A stretch of 7,225 bases of DNA from Gammaproteobacteria bacterium (GCA_003162555.1 PMNQ01000271.1:1-7225); one strand, 5' to 3'. Shown: positions 1 through 6,192, counted from the first letter of the stretch. Numbers and translations: made by a program. The notes: generated by a model not told the origin, from the letters alone.

Positions 1-1
1 G

Positions 2-280
2 AACTACACGGCCGCCAAGGCCGGTGTCGCTGCACTCGCAGTAGTGTGGGCGCGCGAGCTGGCGCGTTACGGAATTCGCGTCGGCGCGATCGCACCGGGG
101 TTTACGCACACTCCGATACTCGATGCGATGAAACCGGAGATCCTCGAAAAGATGATCGCGCCGGTGCCGGTGGGCCGCCTGGGCAAACCGGAGGAAATCG
201 CGCACGCGGCGCGCTTCATCTTCGAAAACGACTTCTTTACCGGCCGGGTCATCGATCTTGACGGCGGCCTCAGACTCTAG
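2..280 (+). CDS. Short-chain dehydrogenase/reductase (SDR), C-terminal part only
   Basis: Partial gene: the reading frame is open from the left edge, so the N-terminal cofactor-binding Rossmann half lies outside the window. The visible 92 residues begin N-Y-T-A-A-K, the catalytic YxxxK motif of classical SDRs. They continue with the usual IRVGAIAPGF segment after the active site, a GRLGKPEEIA motif and the terminal GRVIDLDGG signature. This is an NAD(P)-dependent oxidoreductase of the FabG/PhaB/HSD10-like type, cytoplasmic. Because a phasin and a PHA synthase follow on the same strand, a role in 3-oxoacyl-CoA or acetoacetyl-CoA reduction is plausible. The visible part cannot decide substrate or cofactor. 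The ~200 bp gap with its own promoter suggests it is not co-transcribed with the phasin. Family is certain; role is inferred. Confidence 0.9.
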   Translation, partial: NYTAAKAGVAALAVVWARELARYGIRVGAIAPGFTHTPILDAMKPEILEKMIAPVPVGRLGKPEEIAHAARFIFENDFFTGRVIDLDGGLRL

Positions 281-369
281 AATGCGCCGCATCAATCCGG
301 GTGACTTCGGCGGTTCCGGTCTTTATGTGTTGTGACAATTTAGTTAATAAAAACAATTAGATATATACA

Positions 370-386
370 AATAAACGACGTTTATT
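370..386. promoter_or_regulatory. Perfect 17-bp palindrome, candidate operator
   Basis: AATAAACG and CGTTTATT form 8-bp perfect inverted arms around a single central A. The symmetry centre lies about 63 bp upstream of the start site predicted from the phasin promoter. This is where an activator, or a distal repressor site, would sit. The arms are too A/T-rich and the spacer too short for a terminator, and no T-tract follows. The binding protein is unknown. Confidence 0.45.
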
Positions 387-405
387 GCTCGCCTAAGAAT
401 TCTTC

Positions 406-434
406 TTGCAGTGCATACAAAGCTGCGTTATGAT
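406..434 (+). promoter_or_regulatory. Sigma70-type promoter for the phasin gene
   Basis: The -35 candidate is TTGCAG (406-411) and the -10 candidate is TATGAT (429-434), separated by exactly 17 bp. The -10 box matches the consensus at 5 of 6 positions. The -35 box matches only its TTG. The predicted transcription start is near 441, giving a ~40-nt leader before the phasin ATG. The promoter probably serves phaP and, by read-through, the class I phaC. Confidence 0.6.
407..415. promoter_or_regulatory. TGCA-n-TGCA palindrome over the -35 box, possible PhaR-type operator
   Basis: TGCAGTGCA is two TGCA half-sites around one base and it overlaps the phasin -35 hexamer. PhaR-family autoregulators of phasin genes are known to bind TGC/GCA-rich symmetric sites near phasin promoters. 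The position fits a repressor that blocks RNA polymerase until PHA granules titrate it away. No phaR gene is in this window, so the assignment is inference from motif type and place. A 9-bp site could also arise by chance. Confidence 0.4.
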
Positions 435-479
435 GCGTCCCGCAGTGACCCAGACACCCCCATTTTCCGGAGCCCTCAC

Positions 480-839
480 ATGACCGACCGTACCTTTGAC
501 CCGACCGCGCTGATTGCGTCCTACCGTGATGCGCTGGCCCCCGTCCTCCACGCCCAGCAGGAAGCCATGAAGGCTTTCGAGCGCGTGGCCCGCTACCAGT
601 ACGCCGTCGCCGGCGACTACCTCGAGTGGACGCTGACGCAGGCGCAGGCCGTCCTCGCCGCCAAGAGCCCCGCCGAGCTGGCTGCCAAGCAGGCCGAGTT
701 GGGTTCGAAGATCAGCGAGCAGATGCGCGGCCGCGTGCAGGAACTGACCACGATCACCAGTGAGTCGCAGAGCACGCTGAACCAGCTCTTCAACGAAGCG
801 ACGGCCAAGGTCGTCGAGTTGTCGAAGAAAGCTGCCTAA
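480..839 (+). CDS. phaP: Phasin, PHA granule-associated protein
   Basis: The product is 119 residues of amphipathic, almost entirely helical sequence rich in Ala, Gln, Glu and Lys, with a single Trp (W50) and no Cys. The central AKSPAELAAKQAELGSKI segment, followed by Gln/Ser/Thr-rich helix, is typical of the Phasin_2-type family. Phasins coat the surface of intracellular PHA granules and control their number and size. The ATG at 480 is chosen because GGAG (469-472) sits 7 nt upstream. The same frame is open further back, but its earlier GTG (411) lies inside the promoter. At 119 residues it is much shorter than Cupriavidus PhaP1 (about 190). It lies directly upstream of the class I-type phaC, with a hairpin in the 67-nt gap, and is probably the first gene of that unit. 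Confidence 0.9.
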   Translation: MTDRTFDPTALIASYRDALAPVLHAQQEAMKAFERVARYQYAVAGDYLEWTLTQAQAVLAAKSPAELAAKQAELGSKISEQMRGRVQELTTITSESQSTLNQLFNEATAKVVELSKKAA

Positions 840-866
840 GGCGCTTCCCCTGACGCTGACAGAGAC

Positions 867-899
867 AGGCCCTGGGGTGGATATTCCATCCCGGGGCCT
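867..899 (+). terminator. Terminator-like or attenuating hairpin between phasin and phaC
   Basis: Bases 867-881 (AGGCCCTGGGGTGGA) pair with 885-899 (TCCATCCCGGGGCCT). This gives a 15-bp stem with two G-U wobbles and a 3-nt loop (882-884). Only TTCT-like sequence follows, so the T-tract is poor. The hairpin may partly terminate transcripts after the phasin, giving much phasin and little synthase. It also buries the GTG at 877 and the G-run (893-896) upstream of the ATG at 907, so it could limit phaC translation as well. Confidence 0.6.
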
Positions 900-906
900 T
901 CTGCCA

Positions 907-2664
907 ATGGAAACCGCCCTGCAACCCGCCACTCCGCAACAGCCCACCGCGGAGCAAACGCCCGCCATGGGGCAACAGCTCGTGCGCGGCGTGCGCACGC
1001 AGCTTGCGACCGCGGTTCCGGGCGTCAACGATTACCTGCGTGCCTGGGCCGACTGGTCCTTAGGGCTTTCTCTCGCGCCCGAACATCAGCAGGCGCTGTT
1101 TCAATCCGCGCTCGCGTACGGCGCCGACAGCTGGCGTTTCGCGTTGCAAGCGGCGGCCGGCCAACCCACTCCGCCGGCGAACGGCGAGACAAGTTTCGTG
1201 GGCGCGGGCTGGGAGCACTGGCCCTTCAATGTCTACGCCCATGCGCACCACAACCTGAAGCAATGGAGCGGCGAGGCGCTGGGCGCCGCCGCAGGCGTGT
1301 CCAGCGAGAACGCGCAGCGTCTGGAGTTTCTGCAACGCCAGTGGCTGAATCTCGCTTCACCAGCGCACTACCTGCCGACCAACCCCGAGCTGCTCGAACA
1401 GACTCGCCGCGAGGGCGGCGCCAATCTGCTGCGCGGCGCGCAGCATTGGATCGAGGATGCCGCGCGCCTGCTAAAAGGCGGCGCCGCGCCAGGCACCGGG
1501 GCATTCCGCGTTGGCGAGCAGGTCGCGCTCACACCGGGCAAGGTGGTGTTGCGCAATGAGCTCGCGGAGCTGATCCAGTACAGCCCGCAGACCGACAACG
1601 TCTACGCCGAGCCGATCCTGATCACGCCGGCGTGGATCATGAAGTACTACATCCTCGATCTCTCGCCGCACAACTCGCTGGTCAATTATCTGGTTGGCCA
1701 GGGCCACACCGTATTCATGCTCTCGTGGAAGAACCCGACCGCGCTGGATCGCGATCTGGCCATGGACGACTACGTGCGGCTCGGATTCCGGGCCGCGCTC
1801 GACGCCGTGCAGTCGATCGTGCCCGGCCGGGGCGTACATGCCGTCGGTTACTGCATCGGCGGCACACTGCTGACGATCGCCGCGGCGGCGCTCGCGCGCG
1901 AGGGCGACACCCGCATCGCCTCGATGACGCTGTTTGCCGCGCAGACCGATTTCAGCGCGCCCGGCGAGCTGTCGATTTTCATCTCGCCCGACCAGCTCGC
2001 CACACTCGAGGCGCAGATGCAGCGCGACGGCGTGCTCACCAGCGAGAGCATGGGCGCAGCCTTTGCGCTGCTGCGCAGCAGCGAACTGATCTGGGCGCCG
2101 GCCGTGAACCAGTACCTGCGCGGACAGCGCGCGCCGCTCAATGATCTGATGGCCTGGAATGCGGACGGCACACGCATGCCCTGCCGCATGCACAGCGAAT
2201 ACCTGGAGCGCCTGTACCTGCGCAACGAGCTGGCCGCTGGCACATTCACCGTCGACGGTCAGCCGATTGACCTGAAGCAGCTCACCATGCCGATGTTCGT
2301 GGTCGGCACCGAGACCGATCACGTCGCGCCGTGGCGCTCCGCGTTCAAGACGCGCTCGCTGACGCGCTCAAGTGACTACAGTTTCGTGCTCACCAGCGGC
2401 GGCCACAACGCGGGCATCATCAGCGGCCCGGTGAATCCCAAGCGCCGTCATCGCATATTCCGCTGGGACGACGCCACCACGGCAGTCAGTCCCGAACAGT
2501 TCATGGAGTCCGCGCAGTTGCAGGCGGGTTCGTGGTGGCCGACCTGGCAGCAGTGGCTGGTGGCCCATTCCTCGGCAGAGCGCGTGGCTCCGCCACCGCG
2601 CGGAAATTCCAGCGCCGGCTACGTGCCGCTCGCTGACGCGCCCGGCGGTTACGTGCGCGGCTGA
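907..2664 (+). CDS. phaC: Poly(3-hydroxyalkanoate) synthase, class I type
   Basis: This 585-residue alpha/beta-hydrolase-fold enzyme polymerises (R)-3-hydroxyacyl-CoA into PHA at the granule surface. The lipase-like box is G-Y-C-I-G-G with nucleophile Cys316. Asp471 (TETDHVAPW) and His500 (SGGHNAG) complete the triad, with spacings close to Cupriavidus PhaC (C319/D480/H508). W396 in the ELIW segment matches the conserved synthase Trp. The N-terminal PhaC_N region includes SPAHYLPTNPE, and the KYYILDL core motif and C-terminal APGGYVRG also fit class I. Details such as TPAWIMKYYILDLSP, and HNAG where Cupriavidus has HIAG, recall a divergent synthase subgroup of rhizobia and relatives (from memory). 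ATG 907 is preferred over an in-frame GTG at 877, which lies inside the hairpin. The upstream phasin suggests joint expression. Monomer preference cannot be read from the sequence. Confidence 0.93.
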   Translation: METALQPATPQQPTAEQTPAMGQQLVRGVRTQLATAVPGVNDYLRAWADWSLGLSLAPEHQQALFQSALAYGADSWRFALQAAAGQPTPPANGETSFVGAGWEHWPFNVYAHAHHNLKQWSGEALGAAAGVSSENAQRLEFLQRQWLNLASPAHYLPTNPELLEQTRREGGANLLRGAQHWIEDAARLLKGGAAPGTGAFRVGEQVALTPGKVVLRNELAELIQYSPQTDNVYAEPILITPAWIMKYYILDLSPHNSLVNYLVGQGHTVFMLSWKNPTALDRDLAMDDYVRLGFRAALDAVQSIVPGRGVHAVGYCIGGTLLTIAAAALAREGDTRIASMTLFAAQTDFSAPGELSIFISPDQLATLEAQMQRDGVLTSESMGAAFALLRSSELIWAPAVNQYLRGQRAPLNDLMAWNADGTRMPCRMHSEYLERLYLRNELAAGTFTVDGQPIDLKQLTMPMFVVGTETDHVAPWRSAFKTRSLTRSSDYSFVLTSGGHNAGIISGPVNPKRRHRIFRWDDATTAVSPEQFMESAQLQAGSWWPTWQQWLVAHSSAERVAPPPRGNSSAGYVPLADAPGGYVRG

Positions 2665-2667
2665 ACC

Positions 2668-2687
2668 GCGCGCGTTCTTACGCGCGT
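2668..2687. terminator. GC-rich hairpin between convergent genes, possible bidirectional terminator
   Basis: CGCGCGT (2669-2675) pairs with ACGCGCG (2680-2686) around a TCTT loop, plus an outer G-T wobble. It lies in the 29-bp gap between the stop codons of the class I phaC and the convergent aminotransferase. No T-tract follows on either strand, so it is at best a weak or Rho-assisted terminator. Confidence 0.35.
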
Positions 2688-2693
2688 ACTTAA

Positions 2694-4073
2694 CTAGGCC
2701 AACAACGCGGCCGCTTCGGTCAGCGACTTGTCGAAGATCGCCACCAGCTTGTCGACCTCGGCGCGCGTGATGATCAGCGGCGGACAGATCACGATCGAAT
2801 CGCGCACCGCGCGCACCATCAGTCCGTTGGCGATGCAGCGATCGCGCACGATCGGACCCGCTTTGCCCTCCTTGTCGCCGAAGCGCAGATTCGTGCCGGC
2901 CTGGCGGACGATCTCGATCGCGCCGATCAGTCCGAGCGAACGCGCCTCGCCGACGATCGCGTGCGAACGGAGCTTCTGCAGTCCGGCGTTGAAGTACGGG
3001 CCGATATCCTCGGCGACGCGCTTGACCAGGCCCTCGCGCTCGATGATCTCGATGTTGCGCAGTGCGACCGCCGCGCAGGTCGGATGGCCCGAGTAGGTGA
3101 AGCCGTGGAAGAACTCGCTGTCCTTGTCGCGCAGCAGCCCGATGATCTCTTGCGAGACCACCGTGGCGGAGATCGGCAGGTAGCCCGACGAGAGGCCCTT
3201 GGCCATCGTGATCAGGTCAGGATCGAGCCCGAAGTGCTGGAAGCCGAACCACCGTCCCAGCCGCCCGAAGCCGCAGATCACCTCATCGCACACCAGCAGC
3301 ACGCCGTATTTCTTGCAGATCGCGCCGATCCGCTCCCAGTAGGCGCGCGGCGGGATGATCACGCCGCCCGCGCCCTGCACCGGCTCGCCGATAAATGCGG
3401 CGACCTTGTCGGGCCCGAGCTGGAGGATGCGCTCTTCGAGCGCGTTCGCCGCGCGTTCCGCAAAGGCGTCTTCAGTCTCGCTGAAACCCTCGCCGAAATG
3501 ATAGGGCTGCATGATGTGCTCGATGCCCGGAATCGGCAGGTCGCCCTGCGCATGCATGAGCTTCATGCCGCCAAGGCTGGTGCCGGCCACGGTCGAGCCG
3601 TGGTAGGCATTCCAGCGGCTGATGAAGATCTTGCGCTGCGGCTGCCCGCGCAGATCCCAGTAATGACGCACCAGACGGAATGCGGTGTCGTTGGCCTCCG
3701 AGCCGGAGCTGCTGAAAAATACGTGCTGCAGACGGCCGCCGGTGATTGCGGCAATCTTGGTAGCAAGTTCGACGGTAGGAGCAGTCGCGGTGCGAAAAAA
3801 CGTGTTGTAGAACGGCAGCCGCAACATCTGCTCGCGCGCCACATCGGCGAGCTCAGCGCGCCCGTAGCCAACGTTGACGCACCACAGCCCGGCCATGCCA
3901 TCGAGGATCGTGTTGCCGTCGGCATCATGGATGAAACAGCCTTCCGCATGCGTGATGATGCGGCTCCCGCCGATCTGCTGCATCAGCCGGTAGTTCTGCT
4001 GCGCCGGCAGATGGTGCGCGATATCGAGCTCGCGCAGGCGCGCCGTGGTTGTCGGGGCCTTGGTGGTGGTCAT
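2694..4073 (-). CDS. Class III PLP aminotransferase, SpuC-like (putrescine/omega-amino acid:pyruvate)
   Basis: This 459-residue, full-length fold-type I pyridoxal-phosphate enzyme moves a terminal amino group to a keto acid, usually pyruvate. Visible motifs are AGLWCVNVGYG (61-71), SGSEAND for phosphate binding (123-129), WNAYHG with the ring-stacking Tyr (154-159), EPVQGAGG (230-237), cofactor Asp263 in CDEVICGFG, Schiff-base Lys292 in MAKGLSSGY, and FTYSGHP (325-331). From memory, the N-terminal third closely matches Pseudomonas SpuC, which acts on putrescine and related diamines. Beta-alanine or 4-aminobutyrate transaminases are alternatives. The start is supported by AAAGG 8 nt upstream. 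It lies 27 nt after the class III phaC on the same strand, so it is probably the last gene of the phaEC operon. A link from polyamine or omega-amino-acid breakdown to PHA monomers is inference. Confidence 0.9.
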   Translation of the reverse strand: MTTTKAPTTTARLRELDIAHHLPAQQNYRLMQQIGGSRIITHAEGCFIHDADGNTILDGMAGLWCVNVGYGRAELADVAREQMLRLPFYNTFFRTATAPTVELATKIAAITGGRLQHVFFSSSGSEANDTAFRLVRHYWDLRGQPQRKIFISRWNAYHGSTVAGTSLGGMKLMHAQGDLPIPGIEHIMQPYHFGEGFSETEDAFAERAANALEERILQLGPDKVAAFIGEPVQGAGGVIIPPRAYWERIGAICKKYGVLLVCDEVICGFGRLGRWFGFQHFGLDPDLITMAKGLSSGYLPISATVVSQEIIGLLRDKDSEFFHGFTYSGHPTCAAVALRNIEIIEREGLVKRVAEDIGPYFNAGLQKLRSHAIVGEARSLGLIGAIEIVRQAGTNLRFGDKEGKAGPIVRDRCIANGLMVRAVRDSIVICPPLIITRAEVDKLVAIFDKSLTEAAALLA

Positions 4074-4100
4074 GATGAACGCCTTTGTTGTTGACGCGCT

Positions 4101-5171
4101 TCAGCGTCGTTGCAGCCAGTAAGCGATCGCCTGCGGCAGCTCGCGCTGCGAGCGGCCGCTGACATACATGCCGATGTGCCCGACGTCCATGCCAAGCGCC
4201 ATGTAGTCGGCGGTGCCGACCAGCGGTTCGAGCGCAATCGAGGCGGCCGGCGGCACCAGGTGATCCTGCTTGCCATAGATATTCAGCACCGCCTGGCGGA
4301 TGTTCTTCAGATCCACCTTGCGGCCGCCGATCTCGAGCGTGCCCTTCAGCAGCCGGTTCTCCTGGAAAAACCAGCGCATGAATTCTCGGAACGCCGCGCC
4401 GGCCTGGTCGGGGCTGTCGAAAATCCATTTCTCCATGCGCATGAAATTGTCCATCTGCGCCTGGTCGCCTTCAGCATCCAGCAGGTTCACGTATTTCTGC
4501 TGCAGCAGGCGGAACGGCATCAGCGACAGGTATGCGGCGTTGAGCACTTCGCCCGGCACCACGCCGTGCGCGGCCACCAGCGCATCGGCATCGATGCTCT
4601 GCGCCCAGCGTGACAGGAGATTGTCCGGCGTCTGGAAATCGACCGGCGTCACCATCGTGATGAGATTGCGCACGCGCTCGGGATGGAGTGCGGCATAGCA
4701 GAGGCTGAAGGTGCCGCCCTGGCACACGCCCAGCAGCGTGGTCGAGGGAATCTGGTGCCTTTGCAGTACCACATCCAATGCACGATGCAGATAGCCATTG
4801 ATGTAATCGTTCAGATCGGTGAAACGGTCGGCACCGTCGGGATAGCCCCAGTCGATCAGATACACGTCGATGCCGAGTTCGAGCAGCCGGCGGATCAGCG
4901 AACGGTCGGGCTGCAGATCCATCATGTACGGGCGGTTGACCAGCGCGTACACGATCAGCACCGGCGGCAGATTCGCGCTCGGCGCGATCGGCCGATAGTG
5001 GTACAGCGTCAGCTTGTCTTCGTGATGGATCGCGTCCTTTTCCGAGCAGCCAAAGCTGACGTCGGCCGCGGCCTGCAGCGAGCGCAGCGTTGCGGCCATG
5101 CGGCCCGGCAGCTCGCCGAGCTCATCGAGCGCGGCCGCCGGCGACGGCGCGGAAGTGGGCGCGTCGCTCAC
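4101..5171 (-). CDS. phaC: Class III PHA synthase catalytic subunit PhaC
   Basis: This 356-residue alpha/beta-hydrolase-fold subunit works with PhaE to polymerise 3-hydroxyacyl-CoA, mainly short-chain 3-hydroxybutyryl-CoA in studied relatives. The triad is Cys150 in LLGVCQGGTFSL, Asp303 in KQDHLVPP and His332 in DVGHIGMYVSG. Each is one residue beyond the known Allochromatium vinosum positions (C149/D302/H331). Other class III signatures are IVYALVNRPYMMDLQ, YLIDWGYPD, DDYINGY-like NDYINGY, VTPVDFQTPDNLL and MEKWIFDSPDQAG. The GTG at 5171-5169 is chosen because it lies 2 nt after the phaE stop and gives the family length. The frame stays open 74 codons further upstream, inside phaE, but that stretch lacks synthase-like sequence. 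No strong Shine-Dalgarno is seen, so translation is probably coupled to phaE. Confidence 0.95.
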   Translation of the reverse strand: MSDAPTSAPSPAAALDELGELPGRMAATLRSLQAAADVSFGCSEKDAIHHEDKLTLYHYRPIAPSANLPPVLIVYALVNRPYMMDLQPDRSLIRRLLELGIDVYLIDWGYPDGADRFTDLNDYINGYLHRALDVVLQRHQIPSTTLLGVCQGGTFSLCYAALHPERVRNLITMVTPVDFQTPDNLLSRWAQSIDADALVAAHGVVPGEVLNAAYLSLMPFRLLQQKYVNLLDAEGDQAQMDNFMRMEKWIFDSPDQAGAAFREFMRWFFQENRLLKGTLEIGGRKVDLKNIRQAVLNIYGKQDHLVPPAASIALEPLVGTADYMALGMDVGHIGMYVSGRSQRELPQAIAYWLQRR

Positions 5172-5173
5172 AC

Positions 5174-6145
5174 TCAGGTCCGGTGCAGCGCGGCCTTCAG
5201 ATCGCGCAGCTGCTGGTGAATGCTGTTGAGTTCGGCGCGCGTCGGCAGATCGAACTGCTTCGCCCATTCCTCCAGCAGTTCGCGCTGCGCCGTGCGCAGT
5301 TGGCTGCTGGCGTTGGTGAGTTCGGCTTGCGCCTGGACGAATGCCGCGCTGCGCGCGGCTTGCCCATACACGCTCTCGGCCGAGTCGACCCACAGGTCAT
5401 AGATTTCCTTGAGCGAACCTACTGCGCCGCCGCTTTGGATGCGCGGTGTGATGCGTTGGGACAATTCACGTAGCGATCTGCCGATGATGTCATTCCACTG
5501 GCTGCTGACCTGCATCTGCGCCTGCGTGCTGCGTGCGGTGAGCTGCAGCAGGCGTTGCCAGGATTCCTGCTGTTCGCGCGTCGGCCCGAGCGCCGGACCT
5601 GCGAACGCGGCGCCCGCGCCGGGGAATCCCGCCATCCCCGGTATTCCTGCCATCCCCGGCAATCCGGCCATGCCGGGAAAACCGGCCATCCCCGGCATCC
5701 CGCCCATGCCTGGCATGCCGGCAAAGCCGCCCGCACCCGGCCAGCCCATGCCGGACATTCCCGTGGCTGGAGCGCCGAACGGCGTCGCCGCCCACAGACC
5801 GGCGAATTGCTGCTGCAGGGCGCCCAGGCCGTCGGCGAAGCTGCGGCCGCGCTGCTCCGGATCGCTGATGCCGGCCGAGCGGGTTGCCAGCTCCCACAGC
5901 GAGCGCGACACGCCCAGATATTGCTCGCACTGCTGCAGGAATTGGCGTGCCAGGCCCTCACCTGCCGCGGCCGCGGACCCCGCCGAGCCAGCCGCGAACC
6001 CCGGCGATCCGCCTGCGGCCGGCGAACCCGGTGCGGCAGCCTGCGCCCAGCTCTGGCCCAGATCCGACCAATGGCGCAGCATGTCGGCCTGCGCTTTTTG
6101 CATGGCCGCAGCCCAATCGCCAGCCGGATTCGTATCTGATGCCAT
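5174..6145 (-). CDS. phaE: Class III PHA synthase subunit PhaE
   Basis: This 323-residue non-catalytic partner is required in known class III systems for full activity of PhaC. The N-terminus (WAAAMQKAQADMLRHWSDLGQSW) and the C-terminal helical region ending FDLPTRAELNSIHQQLRDLKAAL are typical of the PhaE family. The C-terminal part is Gln/Ala-rich and probably coiled. The middle is unusual: after an Ala/Gly/Ser/Pro linker (about 36-62), residues 146-175 form five hexapeptides of the type GMAGxP inside a wider Gly/Met/Pro-rich stretch (about 124-188). The length is near the 357 of A. vinosum PhaE. ATG 6145 is chosen over an in-frame TTG at 6172: it begins the conserved part and has a GGGGG run 4 nt upstream. 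The stop is 2 nt before the phaC start. It is the first gene of the minus-strand operon. Confidence 0.92.
   Translation of the reverse strand: MASDTNPAGDWAAAMQKAQADMLRHWSDLGQSWAQAAAPGSPAAGGSPGFAAGSAGSAAAAGEGLARQFLQQCEQYLGVSRSLWELATRSAGISDPEQRGRSFADGLGALQQQFAGLWAATPFGAPATGMSGMGWPGAGGFAGMPGMGGMPGMAGFPGMAGLPGMAGIPGMAGFPGAGAAFAGPALGPTREQQESWQRLLQLTARSTQAQMQVSSQWNDIIGRSLRELSQRITPRIQSGGAVGSLKEIYDLWVDSAESVYGQAARSAAFVQAQAELTNASSQLRTAQRELLEEWAKQFDLPTRAELNSIHQQLRDLKAALHRT
5621..5710 (-). repeat. Five tandem 18-bp coding repeats in phaE (GMAGxP hexapeptides)
   Basis: Five in-frame 18-bp units encode GMGGMP, GMAGFP, GMAGLP, GMAGIP and GMAGFP (PhaE residues 146-175). Third positions and the fifth codon vary, so the array is not a recent perfect duplication. 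The peptide resembles elastin- or collagen-like low-complexity sequence and probably forms a flexible linker between the helical N- and C-terminal parts of PhaE. Copy number could vary between strains. Confidence 0.85.
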
Positions 6146-6162
6146 ATCGCCCCCAGGCCCGT

Positions 6163-6192
6163 TTGTCAGCAATGCGCTACAGTGAAATCATA
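6163..6192. promoter_or_regulatory. Candidate overlapping divergent promoters for phaE and the DUF3014 gene
   Basis: The 78-bp spacer between the divergent starts must hold promoters for both directions. On the plus strand, TTGTCA (6163-6168, 5 of 6) and AATCAT (6186-6191, 4 of 6) are 17 bp apart. On the minus strand, TATGAT (6192-6187) is a good -10 box, identical to the one before the phasin, but no recognisable -35 lies upstream of it. The two -10 boxes share bases, so the promoters may compete. Confidence 0.35.

Larger units (their letters stand above)
281..479. other. Intergenic region with AT-rich island upstream of the phasin
   Basis: No gene is seen in these ~200 bases. The stretch from about 321 to 386 is only about one-fifth G+C by my count, in sharp contrast to the GC-rich genes on both sides. 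It contains A/T runs and ends in a perfect 17-bp palindrome (370-386). The phasin promoter and leader follow. Just after the SDR stop, CGCCG and CGGCG could form a weak 5-bp stem with a long loop and no T-tract, which is too poor to call a terminator. The AT-rich part may be a bent or protein-binding upstream control region, which is inference. Confidence 0.6.

Noticed and set aside
281..320. Possible terminator after the SDR gene
   Set aside because: Only a 5-bp stem with an 18-nt loop can be drawn and no T-tract follows.
877..906. Earlier GTG start for the class I phaC
   Set aside because: It lies inside the stable hairpin and adds ten residues without family similarity. ATG 907 is more likely, though the choice is not certain.
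393..1028. 211-codon minus-strand frame across the phasin
   Set aside because: It runs through the phasin promoter, the hairpin and two real genes on the other strand and shows no known domain.
1471..2322. 283-codon open frame on the minus strand inside the class I phaC
   Set aside because: It lies opposite the catalytic core of phaC, shows no family motif and has the Arg/His-rich composition of a shadow frame.
2961..4094. 377-codon open frame on the plus strand opposite the aminotransferase
   Set aside because: It is the antisense shadow of a well-supported aminotransferase gene. Its protein is rich in Arg/Ala/Asp with no recognisable motif, as expected from high-GC codon bias.
5172..5393. 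N-terminal extension of class III PhaC by 74 residues
   Set aside because: The extra residues overlap the conserved PhaE C-terminus in another frame, are Arg/Gln-rich, and would make the protein longer than the ~355-residue family. The GTG at 5171 gives the expected length and triad numbering.
5409..6185. 258-codon plus-strand frame with collagen-like PGNPAIPG repeats
   Set aside because: The repeats are the reverse complement of the PhaE hexapeptide array. PhaE has clear family sequence on both sides, so this frame is a shadow.
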